A DNA stretch of 64,000 bases from Nocardioides rotundus (GTDB lineage: Bacteria; Actinomycetota; Actinomycetes; Propionibacteriales; Nocardioidaceae): positions 310,001-374,000 of the forward strand of contig NZ_CP082922.1 in assembly GCF_019931675.1 (NCBI RefSeq). The letters are read 5' to 3'. A program made the position numbers and the translations under genes. The notes beneath the pieces were generated by a model. It ran no database searches and was not told the DNA's origin. It saw only the letters and a program-made list of their open reading frames with translations. The stretch's first letter is position 1. Every line of letters begins with the position of its first letter. Shown in pieces: positions 51,240 through 62,719 of this stretch.

Positions 51240-52609
51240 TCTCGACAGGCTCGATCACCGGGATGGGTGACTCGATCACCGGACTGATGCTGCCGCTGGC
51301 CGCCGCCGACGGCGGGGAGCGGCTGGCGGACTTCGGGCAGGACCCGTGGTGGGTGGTGCTGGTCAAGGCGCTGCTGATCTTCGTGATCCTGGTGCTGGCC
51401 ACGCTGTTCAACATCTGGTTCCTCCGGCGCGTGATGGGCCGGATGCAGCACCGGATCGGCCCGAACGTGAACGGCCCGGCCGGCCTGCTGCAGACGCTGG
51501 CCGACGGCGTGAAGCTGGCGCTGAAGGAGGACCTCAACGTCAAGGCGGCCGACAAGGTCGTCTTCTTCCTCGCGCCGGTGCTGATGGTGATCCCCGCGTT
51601 CGTGACGTGGTCGGTGATCCCGTTCGGCCCGGTGGTGAACTTCTTCGGCGTCCAGACGCCGCTGCAGCTGACCGACATGCCGGTGGGCGTGCTGTTCGTG
51701 CTCGCCATCGCCTCGATCAGCGTCTACGGCCTGGTGCTCGGCGGCTGGTCCTCGGGGTCGACGTACTCCCTGCTCGGCGGCATCCGCTCCAGTGCCCAGA
51801 TGATCTCCTACGAGGTCCCGATGGGGCTCTCGCTGGTGGCGGTGTTCCTCTACGCCGGGTCGATGTCGACCTCGGAGATCGTCGCGGCGCAGAGCGACCT
51901 GTGGTTCGCCATCGCCCTGCTGCCCTCGTTCCTGATCTTCTTCATCTCGGTGGTGGGCGAGACCAACAACATCCCCTTCGACCTCCCCGAGGCCGAGGGC
52001 GAGCTGGTCGGCGGCTACATGACCGAGTACTCCAGCCTGAAGTTCGCGCTGTTCTTCCTGGCCGAGTTCATCAACAAGGTCACCGCCGCCGCCCTGATCG
52101 TGACCCTGTTCCTCGGCGGCTGGCGCGCGCCGTGGCCGATCAGCCTGTGGGAGGGCGCCAACCAGGGCTACTGGCCGGTGCTGTGGTTCTTCGCGAAGGT
52201 CTACCTCTTCGTGTTCATCTTCGCCTGGCTGATGGGCACCCTGCCGCGGACCCGATACGACCAGCTGATGGACTTCGGCTGGAAGTTCCTCATCCCGGTC
52301 TCCCTGGTCTGGATCGTCGCGGTCGCCACCGTCCGGGCGGTGCGGCTCGACGAGAGCGTCGACACCGGCACCTTGATGATCGGCCTGGCCGCGGTGTTCG
52401 TGGTCCTGATCGGCGGGCTGTTCCTCTACGACCTGGTCTCCGGCCGCCGCAAGAGCGAGGCGGAGGCGGAGGAAGAGAAGGAAACCGCGGCGACCGACGC
52501 GTTCGCCGGCGGCTTCCCCGTTCCGCCGATGCCGCAGGGCGGCGCCGTGCAGGGCCGGGCCGCCCCCCTGACCTTCAGCTCCAGCACCCGTCCGGCCGAG
52601 GAGATGTGA
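51236..52609 (+). CDS. nuoH: NADH-quinone oxidoreductase subunit H
   Basis: Membrane subunit bordering the quinone chamber, 457 residues, eight or nine helices. Family markers [60 protein letters not shown] stretch ([20 protein letters not shown]) and [18 protein letters not shown] 60-residue charged cytoplasmic tail follows the last helix. GTG start overlaps nuoG. Confidence 0.97.
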   Translation: MISTGSITGMGDSITGLMLPLAAADGGERLADFGQDPWWVVLVKALLIFVILVLATLFNIWFLRRVMGRMQHRIGPNVNGPAGLLQTLADGVKLALKEDLNVKAADKVVFFLAPVLMVIPAFVTWSVIPFGPVVNFFGVQTPLQLTDMPVGVLFVLAIASISVYGLVLGGWSSGSTYSLLGGIRSSAQMISYEVPMGLSLVAVFLYAGSMSTSEIVAAQSDLWFAIALLPSFLIFFISVVGETNNIPFDLPEAEGELVGGYMTEYSSLKFALFFLAEFINKVTAAALIVTLFLGGWRAPWPISLWEGANQGYWPVLWFFAKVYLFVFIFAWLMGTLPRTRYDQLMDFGWKFLIPVSLVWIVAVATVRAVRLDESVDTGTLMIGLAAVFVVLIGGLFLYDLVSGRRKSEAEAEEEKETAATDAFAGGFPVPPMPQGGAVQGRAAPLTFSSSTRPAEEM

Positions 52610-53169
52610 TGGCCGATTCCTATGACGAGTACATGAACCCCAAGCCGCGCTTCTGGGACCCGGTCGCCGGCTTCGGGGTCACCTTCCGGCGGATGTTCAC
52701 CAAGGTGGTGACCGAGCAGTACCCGTTCGAGAAGCTGCCCACCGCCCCGCGCTTCCACGGTCGGCACCAGCTCAACCGCTGGCCCGACGGCCTGGAGAAG
52801 TGCGTGGGCTGCGAGCTGTGCGCGTGGGCCTGCCCGGCCGACGCGATCTACGTCGAGGGCGCCTCGAACACCGACGAGGAGCGCTACAGCCCCGGCGAGC
52901 GCTACGGCCGCGTCTACCAGATCAACTACCTGCGCTGCATCCTGTGCGGGCTGTGCATCGAGGCGTGCCCGACGCGGGCGCTCACCATGACCAACGAGTA
53001 CGAGCTGGCCGACAACAATCGCGCGGACCTCATCTATGAGAAGTCCGAGCTGCTGGCGCCGCTGCTGCCCGGCATGGAGCAGCCGCCGCACCCGATGCGG
53101 CTGGGCCAGGACGAGGGCGACTACTACCGCCGTACCTACTCCCACACCCCCACGGAGGCCGGCGAATGA
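52609..53169 (+). CDS. nuoI: NADH-quinone oxidoreductase subunit I
   Basis: Carries clusters N6a and N6b. It has 186 residues with two ferredoxin motifs: [16 protein letters not shown] and [16 protein letters not shown]. The N-terminal [20 protein letters not shown] is the amphipathic helix that binds the membrane arm. One-base overlap with nuoH (TGATG). Confidence 0.97.
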   Translation: MADSYDEYMNPKPRFWDPVAGFGVTFRRMFTKVVTEQYPFEKLPTAPRFHGRHQLNRWPDGLEKCVGCELCAWACPADAIYVEGASNTDEERYSPGERYGRVYQINYLRCILCGLCIEACPTRALTMTNEYELADNNRADLIYEKSELLAPLLPGMEQPPHPMRLGQDEGDYYRRTYSHTPTEAGE

Positions 53170-53972
53170 GCGCGTTCTGGATCCTGGCGCCGGTGATGGT
53201 GGTCGCGGCGCTCGGCCTGCTCTTCGTGCGCAAGGCCGTGCACGCGGCCCTGCTGCTGGCCGTGGTGATGCTCAGCCTCGCGGTCCTCTACGCCACGCTG
53301 GAGGCGCCGTTCCTCTTCGCGGTGCAGATCATCGTCTACACCGGCGCGATCCTGATGCTGTTCCTGTTCGTGCTGATGCTGGTCGGCGTGGACGCCTCGG
53401 ACTCCACGGTGGAGACGATCAAGGGCCAGCGGGTCCTGTCGACGCTGCTCGGGCTCGCGCTCGCCGCGGTGCTCGTCGTCGCGGTGAGCCAGGTGACCCT
53501 GGGCGCCGCGGTGGGGCTGGCCGAGGTCAACCGCGGCGGCAGCGTCGAGGCGCTGGCCGACATCATGTTCAGCAAGTACGTCTTCATCTTCGAGGTCACC
53601 GCGGCGCTGCTCATCACCGCCGCGATGGGCGCGATGGTGCTCGCCCACCGCGAGCGGCTCACCCCGCGGGTGGGTCAGGCCGAGATGGCCGCGCAGCGGA
53701 TGCGCGACTACGCCGAGACCGGCAAGCACCTGGGCCCGCTGCCCGCCCCGGGCGTCTACGCCCGGCACAACGCGGTGGACACCCCGGCGCTGCTGCCCGA
53801 CGGCTCGGCCTCGCAGGCCTCGGTCAACCGGGTGCTGGCCGCGCGCGGCACGGTGCGCTCCGCCCCGGCGTACGCCGACGACATCGAGGAGGTGCGCCGT
53901 CAGCTCGGCACCTCCCGCAGGGACGTCGACGACACCGGCGCCACCGACACCGAGGGAGGGGAGGCCCGATGA
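53166..53972 (+). CDS. nuoJ: NADH-quinone oxidoreductase subunit J
   Basis: Membrane subunit of 268 residues. Five helices occupy residues 1-165, with the conserved [20 protein letters not shown] helix. The remaining 100 residues form a hydrophilic extension ([20 protein letters not shown]...) beyond the usual family length. Overlaps nuoI and nuoK by four bases. Confidence 0.96.
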   Translation: MSAFWILAPVMVVAALGLLFVRKAVHAALLLAVVMLSLAVLYATLEAPFLFAVQIIVYTGAILMLFLFVLMLVGVDASDSTVETIKGQRVLSTLLGLALAAVLVVAVSQVTLGAAVGLAEVNRGGSVEALADIMFSKYVFIFEVTAALLITAAMGAMVLAHRERLTPRVGQAEMAAQRMRDYAETGKHLGPLPAPGVYARHNAVDTPALLPDGSASQASVNRVLAARGTVRSAPAYADDIEEVRRQLGTSRRDVDDTGATDTEGGEAR

Positions 53973-54262
53973 CCGAGTACGTCGTGCTCTCCGCGATCCT
54001 GTTCACGATCGGCGCGGTCGGGGTGCTCACCCGACGCAACGCCATCGTGGTGTTCATGTGCGTCGAGCTGATGCTGAACGCCTGCAACCTGGCGCTGGTG
54101 ACCTTCGCGCGCCAGCACGGCAACCTCGACGGGCAGATCGCCGCCTTCTTCGTGATGGTGGTCGCCGCCGCCGAGGTCGTGATCGGCCTGGCGATCATCA
54201 TGACCATCTTCCGGACCCGACGCTCGGCCTCGGTCGACGACGCGAGCCTGCTGAAGTACTGA
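53969..54262 (+). CDS. nuoK: NADH-quinone oxidoreductase subunit K
   Basis: Small proton-channel subunit of 97 residues, three helices. The key glutamates are in [20 protein letters not shown] and in [17 protein letters not shown]. Same length as other NuoK proteins. Last gene with the four-base overlap before a short gap to nuoL. Confidence 0.97.
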   Translation: MTEYVVLSAILFTIGAVGVLTRRNAIVVFMCVELMLNACNLALVTFARQHGNLDGQIAAFFVMVVAAAEVVIGLAIIMTIFRTRRSASVDDASLLKY

Positions 54263-54272
54263 GAGGCCCCAC

Positions 54273-56231
54273 GTGACCATGACTGTTCTGGCCAGCCCTG
54301 TCCTGGCCGCCGAGGGAGCCGGGAGCATCCCGGTGGTGGACCCGGCGGCCGCCGAGGGCGCGTTCAGCCTGATGTGGCTGGTGATCGCGCTCCCGCTGCT
54401 CGGCGCGACGATCCTGCTGCTCGGAGGCAGGGCCACCGACAAGTGGGGCCACCTGCTGGGCACCGCGATGCCGATCGGCTCCTTCGTGATCAGCGTGGTC
54501 ATGTTCGTGCAGCTGCTCGGCCGCCCCGCCGAGGACCGGCAGATCGGCCAGCACCTGTGGACCTGGTTCACCACCGGCGACTGGAGCGTCGGGATGAACC
54601 TGATGTTCGACCCACTGTCCAGCCTGTTCTGCCTGCTCATCACCGGTGTCGGCTCGCTGATCCACGTCTACTCCATCGGCTACATGGAGCACGACGACCG
54701 GCGGCGCCGGTTCTTCGCCTACCTCAACCTGTTCGTGGCGGCGATGCTGATGCTGGTGCTCGCCTCGGACTACGTCGGGCTGTTCCTCGGCTGGGAGGGC
54801 GTCGGCCTGGCGTCGTACCTGCTGATCGGCTTCTGGCAGTTCAAGCCCACCGCGGCCGCGGCGGCCAAGAAGGCCTTCGTGATGAACCGGGTCGGCGACG
54901 TCGGCCTGTCGCTGGCGATCGCGCTGATGTTCGTCACCTTCGGCGCCACCTCGTTCGCGGCGGTGTCGGCGGGCGCGGCGGGCGCCAGCGAGGGCGCGCT
55001 CACCGCGATCGGCCTGCTGCTGCTCCTGGGCGCCTGCGGCAAGTCCGCCCAGGTCCCGCTGCAGGCGTGGCTGCTGGACGCGATGGAGGGCCCGACCCCC
55101 GTCTCGGCGCTGATCCACGCCGCGACCATGGTCACCGCGGGCGTCTACCTCGTCGTCCGCTCGAACTTCATCTTCGAGCTCGCGCCCACCGCGCAGACCG
55201 CCGTGGTGGTCGTCGCCGTGGTCAGCCTGCTGTGGGGTGCCGTTCTCGGGTGCGCGAAGGACGACATCAAGAAGGCGCTGGCCGGCTCCACGATGAGCCA
55301 GATCGGCTACATGATGCTCGGTGCGGGCCTGGGCGTCGCGGGCTACGCGTTCGCGATCTTCCACCTGCTCACCCACGGCTTCTTCAAGGCCAACATGTTC
55401 CTCGGGGCCGGCTCGGTCATGCACGGCATGGACGACGACGTGAACATGCGCCACTACGGCGCCCTGCAGAAGGCGATGCCGATCACCTTCATCACCTTCG
55501 CGATGGGCTACCTGGCGATCATCGGCATCCCGCCGTTCTCCGGGTTCTGGTCCAAGGACAAGATCATCGAGACCGCGTTCGCCCAGTCCTGGCTGATCGG
55601 ACTGCTCGCCCTGGTCGGCGCCGGCATCACGGCGTTCTACATGACCCGGCTGATGCTGATGACCTTCTTCGGCGAGAAGCGGTGGGCCCGCGACGTGCAC
55701 CCGCACGAGTCGCCGTCGGTGATGACGGTGCCGCTGATGGTGCTGGCCGCGCTGTCGGTGCTGGGCGGCGTGCTCACCCTCGGCGGCTGGATCGAGAGCT
55801 ACCTCGAGCCGGTGACCGGCACCCCCGAGCACCACGCCCCGCCGCTCAACATCTACCTGCTGATGGCGATCACGCTGCTCGTCGTCGCCGCCGGCGTGGC
55901 GACCGCATGGCTGCTGGTCGGCCGGCGTGACGTGCCGCGCGAGGCTCCGCAGGACGTCTCGGTGCTCACCCGCGCCGCCCGCAACGACCTGTACGGCGAC
56001 CTGATCAACGACGACGTCGCGGTCCGGCCCACGATGGCGACCGCCCGCGGGCTCGCCGTGGTCGACGACCGCGGGGTCGACGGCATGGTCGAGGGCACCG
56101 CCCGCACCATCGGCGGCCTGGGCACCCAGCTGCGCCGTGCGCAGACCGGCTACGTCCGCTCCTACGCCCTGTCCCTGCTCGGCGGCGTCCTGCTCGTCGT
56201 CCTCGCGCTGCTGGCGGTGAACTTCGCATGA
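54273..56231 (+). CDS. nuoL: NADH-quinone oxidoreductase subunit L
   Basis: Antiporter-like proton-pumping subunit of 652 residues. [63 protein letters not shown] and [20 protein letters not shown] are diagnostic; the long lateral helix and C-terminal helices follow. GTG 54273 has GAGAGG at good spacing; ATG 54279 would remove two residues. Confidence 0.97.
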   Translation: MTMTVLASPVLAAEGAGSIPVVDPAAAEGAFSLMWLVIALPLLGATILLLGGRATDKWGHLLGTAMPIGSFVISVVMFVQLLGRPAEDRQIGQHLWTWFTTGDWSVGMNLMFDPLSSLFCLLITGVGSLIHVYSIGYMEHDDRRRRFFAYLNLFVAAMLMLVLASDYVGLFLGWEGVGLASYLLIGFWQFKPTAAAAAKKAFVMNRVGDVGLSLAIALMFVTFGATSFAAVSAGAAGASEGALTAIGLLLLLGACGKSAQVPLQAWLLDAMEGPTPVSALIHAATMVTAGVYLVVRSNFIFELAPTAQTAVVVVAVVSLLWGAVLGCAKDDIKKALAGSTMSQIGYMMLGAGLGVAGYAFAIFHLLTHGFFKANMFLGAGSVMHGMDDDVNMRHYGALQKAMPITFITFAMGYLAIIGIPPFSGFWSKDKIIETAFAQSWLIGLLALVGAGITAFYMTRLMLMTFFGEKRWARDVHPHESPSVMTVPLMVLAALSVLGGVLTLGGWIESYLEPVTGTPEHHAPPLNIYLLMAITLLVVAAGVATAWLLVGRRDVPREAPQDVSVLTRAARNDLYGDLINDDVAVRPTMATARGLAVVDDRGVDGMVEGTARTIGGLGTQLRRAQTGYVRSYALSLLGGVLLVVLALLAVNFA

Positions 56232-57802
56232 CCGACCTCACCCTCACCCTGCTGATCGCGGTCCCCCTCCTCGGGGCGATCGTGGTGGCCTTCCTGCCGG
56301 CGACGCTGGCCAAGCCGGTCGGCCTGGCCGTCTCCCTGCTCACCCTGGTGTGGGCGGTGGTGGGCGTACTGCTGCCCTTCGAGGTCGGCGGCGGCATGCA
56401 GCTGACCGAGGAGGTCCCGTGGATCGCGCCGCTCGGCGTGAGCTACGCCCTCGGCGTCGACGGGCTGGGCCTGCTGATGGTCCTGCTCACCGCGGTCCTC
56501 GTCCCGATCGTGCTGGTCGCCTCCTGGCGCGACGCCGACGGCGACGTGGTCTCCGCCGACGGGCACTCCGGCGCCCTGGTGCCCTCCCGGGCGCGCGGCT
56601 TCGTCGCCTGGGCGCTGGCCCTGGAGGCCCTGTCGCTGGCGGTGTTCACGGCGACCGATGTCTTCCTCTTCTACATCGTCTTCGAGGCGACGCTGATCCC
56701 GGCGTACTTCCTCATCGGCGGCTTCGGCCGCGAGGGCCGCGGCCGCGCCGCGGTGAAGTTCCTCGTCTACCAGTTGGCCGGCGGGCTGATCATGCTCGGT
56801 GCGGTGATCGGCCTGTACGTCGTCTCCGCGCGGGCCGGCGCGCCGACGTACTCCCTCGCGGAGCTCTCCGCGATGGAGATCGACCCGACGGCACAGAAGT
56901 GGCTGTTCCTCGGGTTCTTCATCCCGTTCGCGATCAAGGCGCCGATGTTCCCGGTGCACACCTGGCTGGCCGACACCACCGAGAAGGCCACCCCGGGCAC
57001 CTCGGTGCTGCTGGTGTGCATCCTGGACAAGATCGGCACCTTCGGCATGCTCCGCTTCTGCCTGGGGATGTTCCCCGAGGCGTCGGTGTGGGCGACCCCG
57101 GTTGTGGTGATCCTGGCGCTGGTCTCGATCATCTACGGCGCGCTGGTGGCGATCGGCCAGGACGACCTGCTGCGGCTGATCGGTCTGACCTCGCTGTCGC
57201 ACTTCGGCTTCATCGTGCTCGGCATCTTCGTCTTCACCAGCCAGGGCGGCGCGGGCGCGATCCTCTACATGGTCAACCACGGGATCGGGACCGCGATGCT
57301 GTTCCTGGTCGCGGGCTACCTGATCCACCGCACCGGCACCGCCTCGATCTCGGCGATGCACGGTGTGGAGAAGGTCGCCCCGGTGCTCGCCGGGCTGTTC
57401 CTGGTCGCCGGGCTCGCGGCCGCCGGCCTGCCGGGGCTTTCGACCTTCGTCTCGGAGTTCCTGGTGATCGTCTCGGCGTTCGACTACGCCTGGTGGGCCG
57501 GGGCCGTCGCGGTGCTCGCGATCGTGCTGGCCGCGGTCTACGTGCTGCGGGCCTACCAGCGGATCATGACCGGTCCGGAGGTCTCCGCCACGGTGACCTC
57601 GCGGTGGAGCGACCTCTCCCGCCGCGAGGTGAGCGCGGTCGCGCCCCTGGTGCTGGCGCTGGTGCTCTTCGGCTTCTACCCCGCTCCGCTGCTGGATGTC
57701 ATCAACCCGCAGGTGGAGCAGACGCTGACCCAGGTCGGCGTGAACGACGACGGTCCGGTGGTCCCCGCGGGTGACTCCGAGGCGCAGGGAGGCGACCACT
57801 GA
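56228..57802 (+). CDS. nuoM: NADH-quinone oxidoreductase subunit M
   Basis: Second antiporter-like subunit, 524 residues, about 14 helices. [20 protein letters not shown] contains the conserved Glu; [20 protein letters not shown] and [16 protein letters not shown] are family blocks. ATGA overlap with nuoL; stop overlaps nuoN (TGATG). Confidence 0.97.
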   Translation: MTDLTLTLLIAVPLLGAIVVAFLPATLAKPVGLAVSLLTLVWAVVGVLLPFEVGGGMQLTEEVPWIAPLGVSYALGVDGLGLLMVLLTAVLVPIVLVASWRDADGDVVSADGHSGALVPSRARGFVAWALALEALSLAVFTATDVFLFYIVFEATLIPAYFLIGGFGREGRGRAAVKFLVYQLAGGLIMLGAVIGLYVVSARAGAPTYSLAELSAMEIDPTAQKWLFLGFFIPFAIKAPMFPVHTWLADTTEKATPGTSVLLVCILDKIGTFGMLRFCLGMFPEASVWATPVVVILALVSIIYGALVAIGQDDLLRLIGLTSLSHFGFIVLGIFVFTSQGGAGAILYMVNHGIGTAMLFLVAGYLIHRTGTASISAMHGVEKVAPVLAGLFLVAGLAAAGLPGLSTFVSEFLVIVSAFDYAWWAGAVAVLAIVLAAVYVLRAYQRIMTGPEVSATVTSRWSDLSRREVSAVAPLVLALVLFGFYPAPLLDVINPQVEQTLTQVGVNDDGPVVPAGDSEAQGGDH

Positions 57803-59391
57803 TGGAGTTCGTCAATCCGGTCATCGAGTATGCCGAGCTGTCGCCGCTGCTGATCGTCTTCGGCGCGGCCGTCCTCGGAGTGCTGGTGGAGGCCTTCGTC
57901 CCGCGGGGCGGGCGCTACGTCGCCCAGGCGACGCTGGCCGTCCTCGGCCTGCTCGGGGCGCTGGCCGCCACGGTGTGGGTGGCCCGCGACATGCCCGAGG
58001 TCGGCGGCGGCGCAGGTCGCGGCTGGATCGCGATGGAGCAGACCCTGGCCGTCGACGGGCCGGCCGTCTTCCTGTGGGGGCTGATCCTGCTGCTCTCGCT
58101 GGCCGGCGTGCTGCTCTTCGCCGAGCGGCACCTCGACGGCGGACTCTCCGCCTTCGCGGGCCAGGCGGCCGCGCTGCCCGGCACCGAGGCCGAGAGCGAG
58201 GCCTCCAGCCGGGGGCTGGAGCACACCGAGGTCTACCCGCTGCTGATGTTCGCGGTCTTCGGCATGCTGATGTTCCCCGCCGCCAACGACCTGCTGTCGC
58301 TGTTCGTGGCGCTCGAGGTGCTCTCGCTGCCGCTCTACCTGCTGTCCGGGCTCGCCCGTCGGCGCCGCCTGCTCTCGCAGGAGGCCGCGCTGAAGTACTT
58401 CCTGCTCGGCGCGTTCTCCTCCGGCTTCTTCCTCTACGGCGCCGCGCTGGTCTACGGGTACGCCGGCTCCATGGACTTCGCCGACATCAACGCCGCCGTC
58501 ACCAACGACACCGGCGACCAGGCGCTGCTCCTCATCGGCCTGGGCCTGCTCTCGGTCGGCCTGCTGTTCAAGGTGGGCGCCGTACCGTTCCAGGCCTGGA
58601 CCCCCGACGTCTACCAGGGCGCCCCGACCCCGGTCACGGCGTTCATGTCAGCCGGGACCAAGGTCGCGGCGTTCGGTGCGATGCTGCGGCTGTTCTACGT
58701 CGCCTTCGGCCCGGACCGCTGGACCTGGACGCCGATGCTGTGGATCGTCGCGATCCTCTCGATGGTGGTCGGCGCGATCCTGGCGGTCGTGCAGACCGAC
58801 GTGAAGCGGATGCTCGCCTACTCCTCGGTGGCGCACACCGGCTTCATCCTCACCGGCGTGCTCGGCGTGCAGAGCGTCGGCCAGCTCGCCGACGGGCAGA
58901 TCACCTCGCTGCAGGCGGTGCTCTTCTACCTCGCTACCTACGGCTTCGCCACCCTCGGCGCCTTCGCGGTCGTCGGGCTGGTGCGCGACTCCGCCGGCGA
59001 GGTCACCTCGCTGAGCCGCTGGGCCGGCCTGGGCCGGCAGGCGCCGGTCGTGGCGGGCGTGTTCGCCTTCTTCCTGCTGGCGATGGCGGGCATCCCGCTG
59101 ACCTCCGGCTTCATCGGCAAGTGGACGGTCTTCACCGTCGCGATGTCGGCCGGCGCGTGGCCGGTGGTGGTCGTGGCGATCCTGTCCAGCATCGTCGCGG
59201 CGTTCTTCTACGTCCGGGTCATCTGGCTGATGTACTTCGCCGACCCGGCCGAGGACGGCGCCTCCGTCACCTACCCCTCGGTGCTGACGGCCACCACGAT
59301 CGCGTTCGCCGCCGCCATCACCCTGGTGCTCGGCGTCCTCCCCGGCCCGGTCCTGGACCTGGCCGCCCAGGCGGGTGACTTCCTCCGGTGA
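57802..59391 (+). CDS. nuoN: NADH-quinone oxidoreductase subunit N
   Basis: Third antiporter-like subunit, 529 residues. LSLFVALEVLSLPLYLLSGLAR, KVGAVPFQAWTPDVYQGAPTP, MLAYSSVAHTGFILTGVLG and MAGIPLTSGFIGKW are diagnostic. Last nuo gene; its TGA overlaps the GTG of the isoprenyl synthase, extending the operon to quinone side-chain synthesis. Confidence 0.97.
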   Translation: MEFVNPVIEYAELSPLLIVFGAAVLGVLVEAFVPRGGRYVAQATLAVLGLLGALAATVWVARDMPEVGGGAGRGWIAMEQTLAVDGPAVFLWGLILLLSLAGVLLFAERHLDGGLSAFAGQAAALPGTEAESEASSRGLEHTEVYPLLMFAVFGMLMFPAANDLLSLFVALEVLSLPLYLLSGLARRRRLLSQEAALKYFLLGAFSSGFFLYGAALVYGYAGSMDFADINAAVTNDTGDQALLLIGLGLLSVGLLFKVGAVPFQAWTPDVYQGAPTPVTAFMSAGTKVAAFGAMLRLFYVAFGPDRWTWTPMLWIVAILSMVVGAILAVVQTDVKRMLAYSSVAHTGFILTGVLGVQSVGQLADGQITSLQAVLFYLATYGFATLGAFAVVGLVRDSAGEVTSLSRWAGLGRQAPVVAGVFAFFLLAMAGIPLTSGFIGKWTVFTVAMSAGAWPVVVVAILSSIVAAFFYVRVIWLMYFADPAEDGASVTYPSVLTATTIAFAAAITLVLGVLPGPVLDLAAQAGDFLR

Positions 59392-60401
59392 CCGGATCGG
59401 CCGCCCAGCCCGCAGCCCTCGCCCTGCCCGTCCTCGACGAGGCCCTCGCCGACCGTCTCCGCGGCCGGCTCGGGGTCGTCGAGGAGATGCTGGCGGGATA
59501 CTGCGAGGGACGCACCCGCTATGTCTCCGACGCCGCGCGGCACCTGCTCGCCGCGGGCGGGAAACGCTTCCGCCCGCTGCTGGTGCTGCTGGCCGCGGAG
59601 GTCGGCGAGGACCCGGACAACGAGGAGGTGCTCAAGGCCGCCTGCGTGGTCGAGCTGACCCACGTGGCCTCGCTCTACCACGACGACGTGATGGACGAGG
59701 CCGACCTGCGCCGGGGCGCCGACACCGCCAACGCCCGGTGGGACAACCTGGTCGCGATCCTCACCGGGGACTTCCTGTTCGGCCGCTCCTCGGAGGTGAC
59801 CGCCGACCTCGGCCCGGAGGCGGTGCGGATCCAGGCGCAGACCTTCACCCGGCTGGTGGAGGGGCAGATCCTGGAGACCGTGCAGCCCGAGCCGGGCGAA
59901 GACCCGCTGGCGCACTATCTCGAGGTCGTGGCCGGGAAGACCGGCTCGCTGATCGCCACCTCGGCGCGGTACGGCGCCCACTTCAGCGGCGCCTCCGAGG
60001 AGGTGGTCGGTGCACTCACGTCGTACGGCGAGATCGTGGGCTCGGCCTTCCAGCTCTCCGACGACATCCTGGACATCGCCTCGGAGTCGGTCGAGTCGGG
60101 CAAGACCCCGGGCACCGACCTGCGCGAGGGCGTGCCGACCCTGCCGGTGCTGATGGCGCGGGCCTCCACGGATCCCGCCGACGCCCGGCTGCTGGAGCTG
60201 CTGGACGCCGACCTGACCGACGACGCCCTGCACGCCGAGGCGCTCGAGCTGCTCCGCGCGCACCCGGCGATGGCCGAGGCGCGGGCCTATGTCATCGCCC
60301 GCACCGACGAGGCCAAGCAGCTCCTCGAGGTGCTGCCCGAGGGCCCGGTGCGCTCCGCGCTCGAGGCCTTCGCCGACGTGGTCGCGACCCGCACCGCGTA
60401 G
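59388..60401 (+). CDS. Polyprenyl (heptaprenyl-type) diphosphate synthase
   Basis: Makes the long isoprenoid side chain of menaquinone. A 337-residue trans-prenyltransferase: GGKRFRPLLVLLAAEVG, first Asp-rich motif YHDDVMDEADLRRG (DDxxD), and second motif SAFQLSDDILDIASE. Translationally coupled to nuoN by GTGA overlap, so its expression should follow nuo. Chain length cannot be read exactly; small residues before the first Asp motif fit a long product. Confidence 0.9.
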   Translation: MTGSAAQPAALALPVLDEALADRLRGRLGVVEEMLAGYCEGRTRYVSDAARHLLAAGGKRFRPLLVLLAAEVGEDPDNEEVLKAACVVELTHVASLYHDDVMDEADLRRGADTANARWDNLVAILTGDFLFGRSSEVTADLGPEAVRIQAQTFTRLVEGQILETVQPEPGEDPLAHYLEVVAGKTGSLIATSARYGAHFSGASEEVVGALTSYGEIVGSAFQLSDDILDIASESVESGKTPGTDLREGVPTLPVLMARASTDPADARLLELLDADLTDDALHAEALELLRAHPAMAEARAYVIARTDEAKQLLEVLPEGPVRSALEAFADVVATRTA

Positions 60402-60456
60402 GCCGCCGCTGCCGGCCGGCGTACTGGCCTGCGCCCTCGGGTCTGGCTCGACTGGA

Positions 60457-60503
60457 GGTAGCCCAGCCACCGGAACCGGCGTTCCGGAGGTGGCTGGGCT
60501 ACC
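60457..60503. terminator. Bidirectional terminator hairpin between isoprenyl synthase and phoX
   Basis: GGTAGCCCAGCCACC (60457-60471) and GGTGGCTGGGCTACC (60489-60503) are perfect 15-bp arms. The loop itself pairs (GGAAC...GTTCC), giving a stem of about 20 bp with a small bulge. It is between two converging stop codons. Confidence 0.78.
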
Positions 60504-60534
60504 CCTGATCGGCGGCGTGGGCCGCAGGGGCGCC

Positions 60535-62574
60535 TCAGCGCTTGCGCCAGCTCACCACGACGCTGGGCCGCGGGACGTCGAAGGCGTCGGTGTGCGGCCA
60601 GGTGCTGGACGGGTCGTCGTACGTCGATCCCTCGCCCGGGTGCTGCGGCGCGGCCCAGATCGTCTGGTCCTCGTCGGTGATCAGCGGGCCACAGCACTCC
60701 GCGCCCACGGGCACGGTGAGGAACTGCTGCACGTGGCCGCGCTCGGGGCCCTCGACCGGGCAGCGGAAGAGGCCGTCGTGCGAGCCGAGGGCGTTGCCGT
60801 CGGTGGCGATCCACAGGTTGCCGACCGAGTCGAAGGCGACGTTGTCGGGGCAGGAGATCGGGCTGACCTTGTCCTTGGGGTATCCGCCGAAGTAGGTCTC
60901 CGGCGCCTCCGGGTCCCCGCACACCAGGAGGAGCACCCAGGTGAACGTGGTGCCCGTGTGGTCGCCGCCGTCCTCGGTGGTCTCCAGGACGTAGCCGTTG
61001 CGGTTGCCGCTGCTCGTGGTGAGCGGGGCTCCCAGCTCCTCACGCGTCATGGAGGACCCGAGCGGGTTCGCCTCGTCCACCGGGAACCTCGACCCGCGCT
61101 GGGAGTTGTTGGTCAGCGCGGCGTAGATCTTCCGGTTCACCGGGTTCGGCTCGACGTCCTCGGGCCGGTCCATCCGGGTCGGGGCGACCTTGTCGGCGGC
61201 CAGGCGGGTGTCGATGAGCACCTCGGCGACCGACATCCCGGGCACGAACGACTTCGTGTCCGAGGCCAGCGGGATCCATTCGCCGACGCCGTCGTACTCC
61301 GGAGCCGGGTCCGGCGTCTCGTCGGTGAGCCGGGCGACGTAGAGCGTGCCGGCGTCCAGGAGCCGCTTGTTGTAGGCGCGGTCGCCCTCGCGGTAGCGGT
61401 CGCGGGAGACGAACTTGTAGAGGTAGTCGCCGCGCTCGTCGTCGCCCATGTACGCCGCCACGCGGCCGTCGTCGGCGATGATCACGTTCGCGCCCTCGTG
61501 CTTGAAGCGGCCGAGCATGGTGTGCTTGACCGGGGTCGAGGTCTTGTCCATCGGGTCGATCTCCACGATCCACCCGAAGCGGAAGGGCTCGTGCGGCTCC
61601 TTGGCGAGGTCGAACCGCGGGTCCACGGTGTGCCAGTCGCGGTCGGAGTCGCCGGTGATGCCGTAGCGGGCGTAGGACTCGGCGTACCGCGGGTCGAGCG
61701 CACCGGTGCTGTCGAAGTACTGGTTGAAGTTCTCCTCACCGGAGAGCACCGTGCCCCACGGCGTGGTGCCGCCGGAGCAGTTGTTGAGGGTGCCGAGCAC
61801 CCGGCGCCCCGTCGGGTCGGCGGAGGTCTTCATCCGGTCGTGCCCCGCGGCGGGGCCGGTCACGGTGAACGGGGTGCTGCCGGTGAACCGGCGGTTGTAG
61901 CGGCGCCCGTTGGCCGAGGAGGGGTTGCGCTGCTTCCAGCCGCCGTGGCCCAGTCGCTGGATCGCGACCACGGACATGCCGTGGGACTCGATGGCGATCT
62001 TCTTGATCGTCTCCGCGTCGTAGCGGCCCTCGGGGAACATCAGCTCCTCGTTGGTGTACTCGTGGTTGTTCACCAGGAGGGCGTCGTTGCGGTCCAGCGA
62101 GATCACGCCGAGGTAGTCGTTGTTGTAGCCGAACTGGCGGGCGGCCTTCTCCGGAGTCTGGTTGTTCGGGTCGAAGGCCGGGGTGCCGGCGATCACCGGG
62201 TCACCCCACGAGATGACCACGCTCTGCTCGAAGCCGGCGGGGACGGTGACGGCGTCGCGCACGTTCGGCTCGACCGGCGTCCAGTCGCCGGTCGCCGCGC
62301 CGGCGGATCCGCGGCCGCGGCCCTTGGGCTTCGCTGCGGCGGGGCCGGCCTGGCCGAGGACGAGCGCGCCGACGCCCGCGGCGGTGGTCCCGAGGAGGGT
62401 ACGGCGCTTCAGCGCCGAGCTGATCACGTCCTGGATGTGCCGGTGCCCGGTCTCGTTGGGCTCGGGCTTGTCGCAGGCGTTGCCACACCGGTAGTGGCAG
62501 GTGGCGTAGCTCCGGCTGCCGTGGCGGGTGGGGAAGAGCGGCAGCTGGGTGCGGCGCTCGGGGGTGATGGTCAT
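60535..62574 (-). CDS. PhoX-family alkaline phosphatase (DUF839)
   Basis: A 679-residue, Tat-exported, Ca/Fe-type phosphatase-family protein. A long N-region precedes the twin-arginine segment KRRTLLGTTAAGVGALVLGQ (residues about 56-75). An earlier CHYRCGNACDKPEPNET motif is typical of actinobacterial members. Core motifs: VNHEYTNEELMFPEG, LNNCSGGTTPWGTVLSGEEN, HEGANVIIADDGRVAAYMGDDERGDYLYKFVS, PDNVAFDSVGNLWIATDGN. The role is probably phosphate release from organic esters outside the membrane; no Pho box was recognised upstream. Confidence 0.9.
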   Translation of the reverse strand: MTITPERRTQLPLFPTRHGSRSYATCHYRCGNACDKPEPNETGHRHIQDVISSALKRRTLLGTTAAGVGALVLGQAGPAAAKPKGRGRGSAGAATGDWTPVEPNVRDAVTVPAGFEQSVVISWGDPVIAGTPAFDPNNQTPEKAARQFGYNNDYLGVISLDRNDALLVNNHEYTNEELMFPEGRYDAETIKKIAIESHGMSVVAIQRLGHGGWKQRNPSSANGRRYNRRFTGSTPFTVTGPAAGHDRMKTSADPTGRRVLGTLNNCSGGTTPWGTVLSGEENFNQYFDSTGALDPRYAESYARYGITGDSDRDWHTVDPRFDLAKEPHEPFRFGWIVEIDPMDKTSTPVKHTMLGRFKHEGANVIIADDGRVAAYMGDDERGDYLYKFVSRDRYREGDRAYNKRLLDAGTLYVARLTDETPDPAPEYDGVGEWIPLASDTKSFVPGMSVAEVLIDTRLAADKVAPTRMDRPEDVEPNPVNRKIYAALTNNSQRGSRFPVDEANPLGSSMTREELGAPLTTSSGNRNGYVLETTEDGGDHTGTTFTWVLLLVCGDPEAPETYFGGYPKDKVSPISCPDNVAFDSVGNLWIATDGNALGSHDGLFRCPVEGPERGHVQQFLTVPVGAECCGPLITDEDQTIWAAPQHPGEGSTYDDPSSTWPHTDAFDVPRPSVVVSWRKR

Positions 62575-62719
62575 CTGTGTGGTCTCCCGGGGACGGACGT
62601 GTCTTCTCTTGTCTCGGACTCCCGACAGACTAGGCCGATCCGGTGGAGGAGGGGAGAGGCTGCGACGTACCAGCCGGAACCGCAGGGTGTCGGGAAGGTG
62701 AACGGGCCGTACCGAAGTA

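Noticed and set aside
49778..52609. Apparent 943-codon fusion reading into nuoH
   Set aside because: The first part is an out-of-frame reading of nuoG; nuoH starts at GTG 51236, overlapping the nuoG stop.
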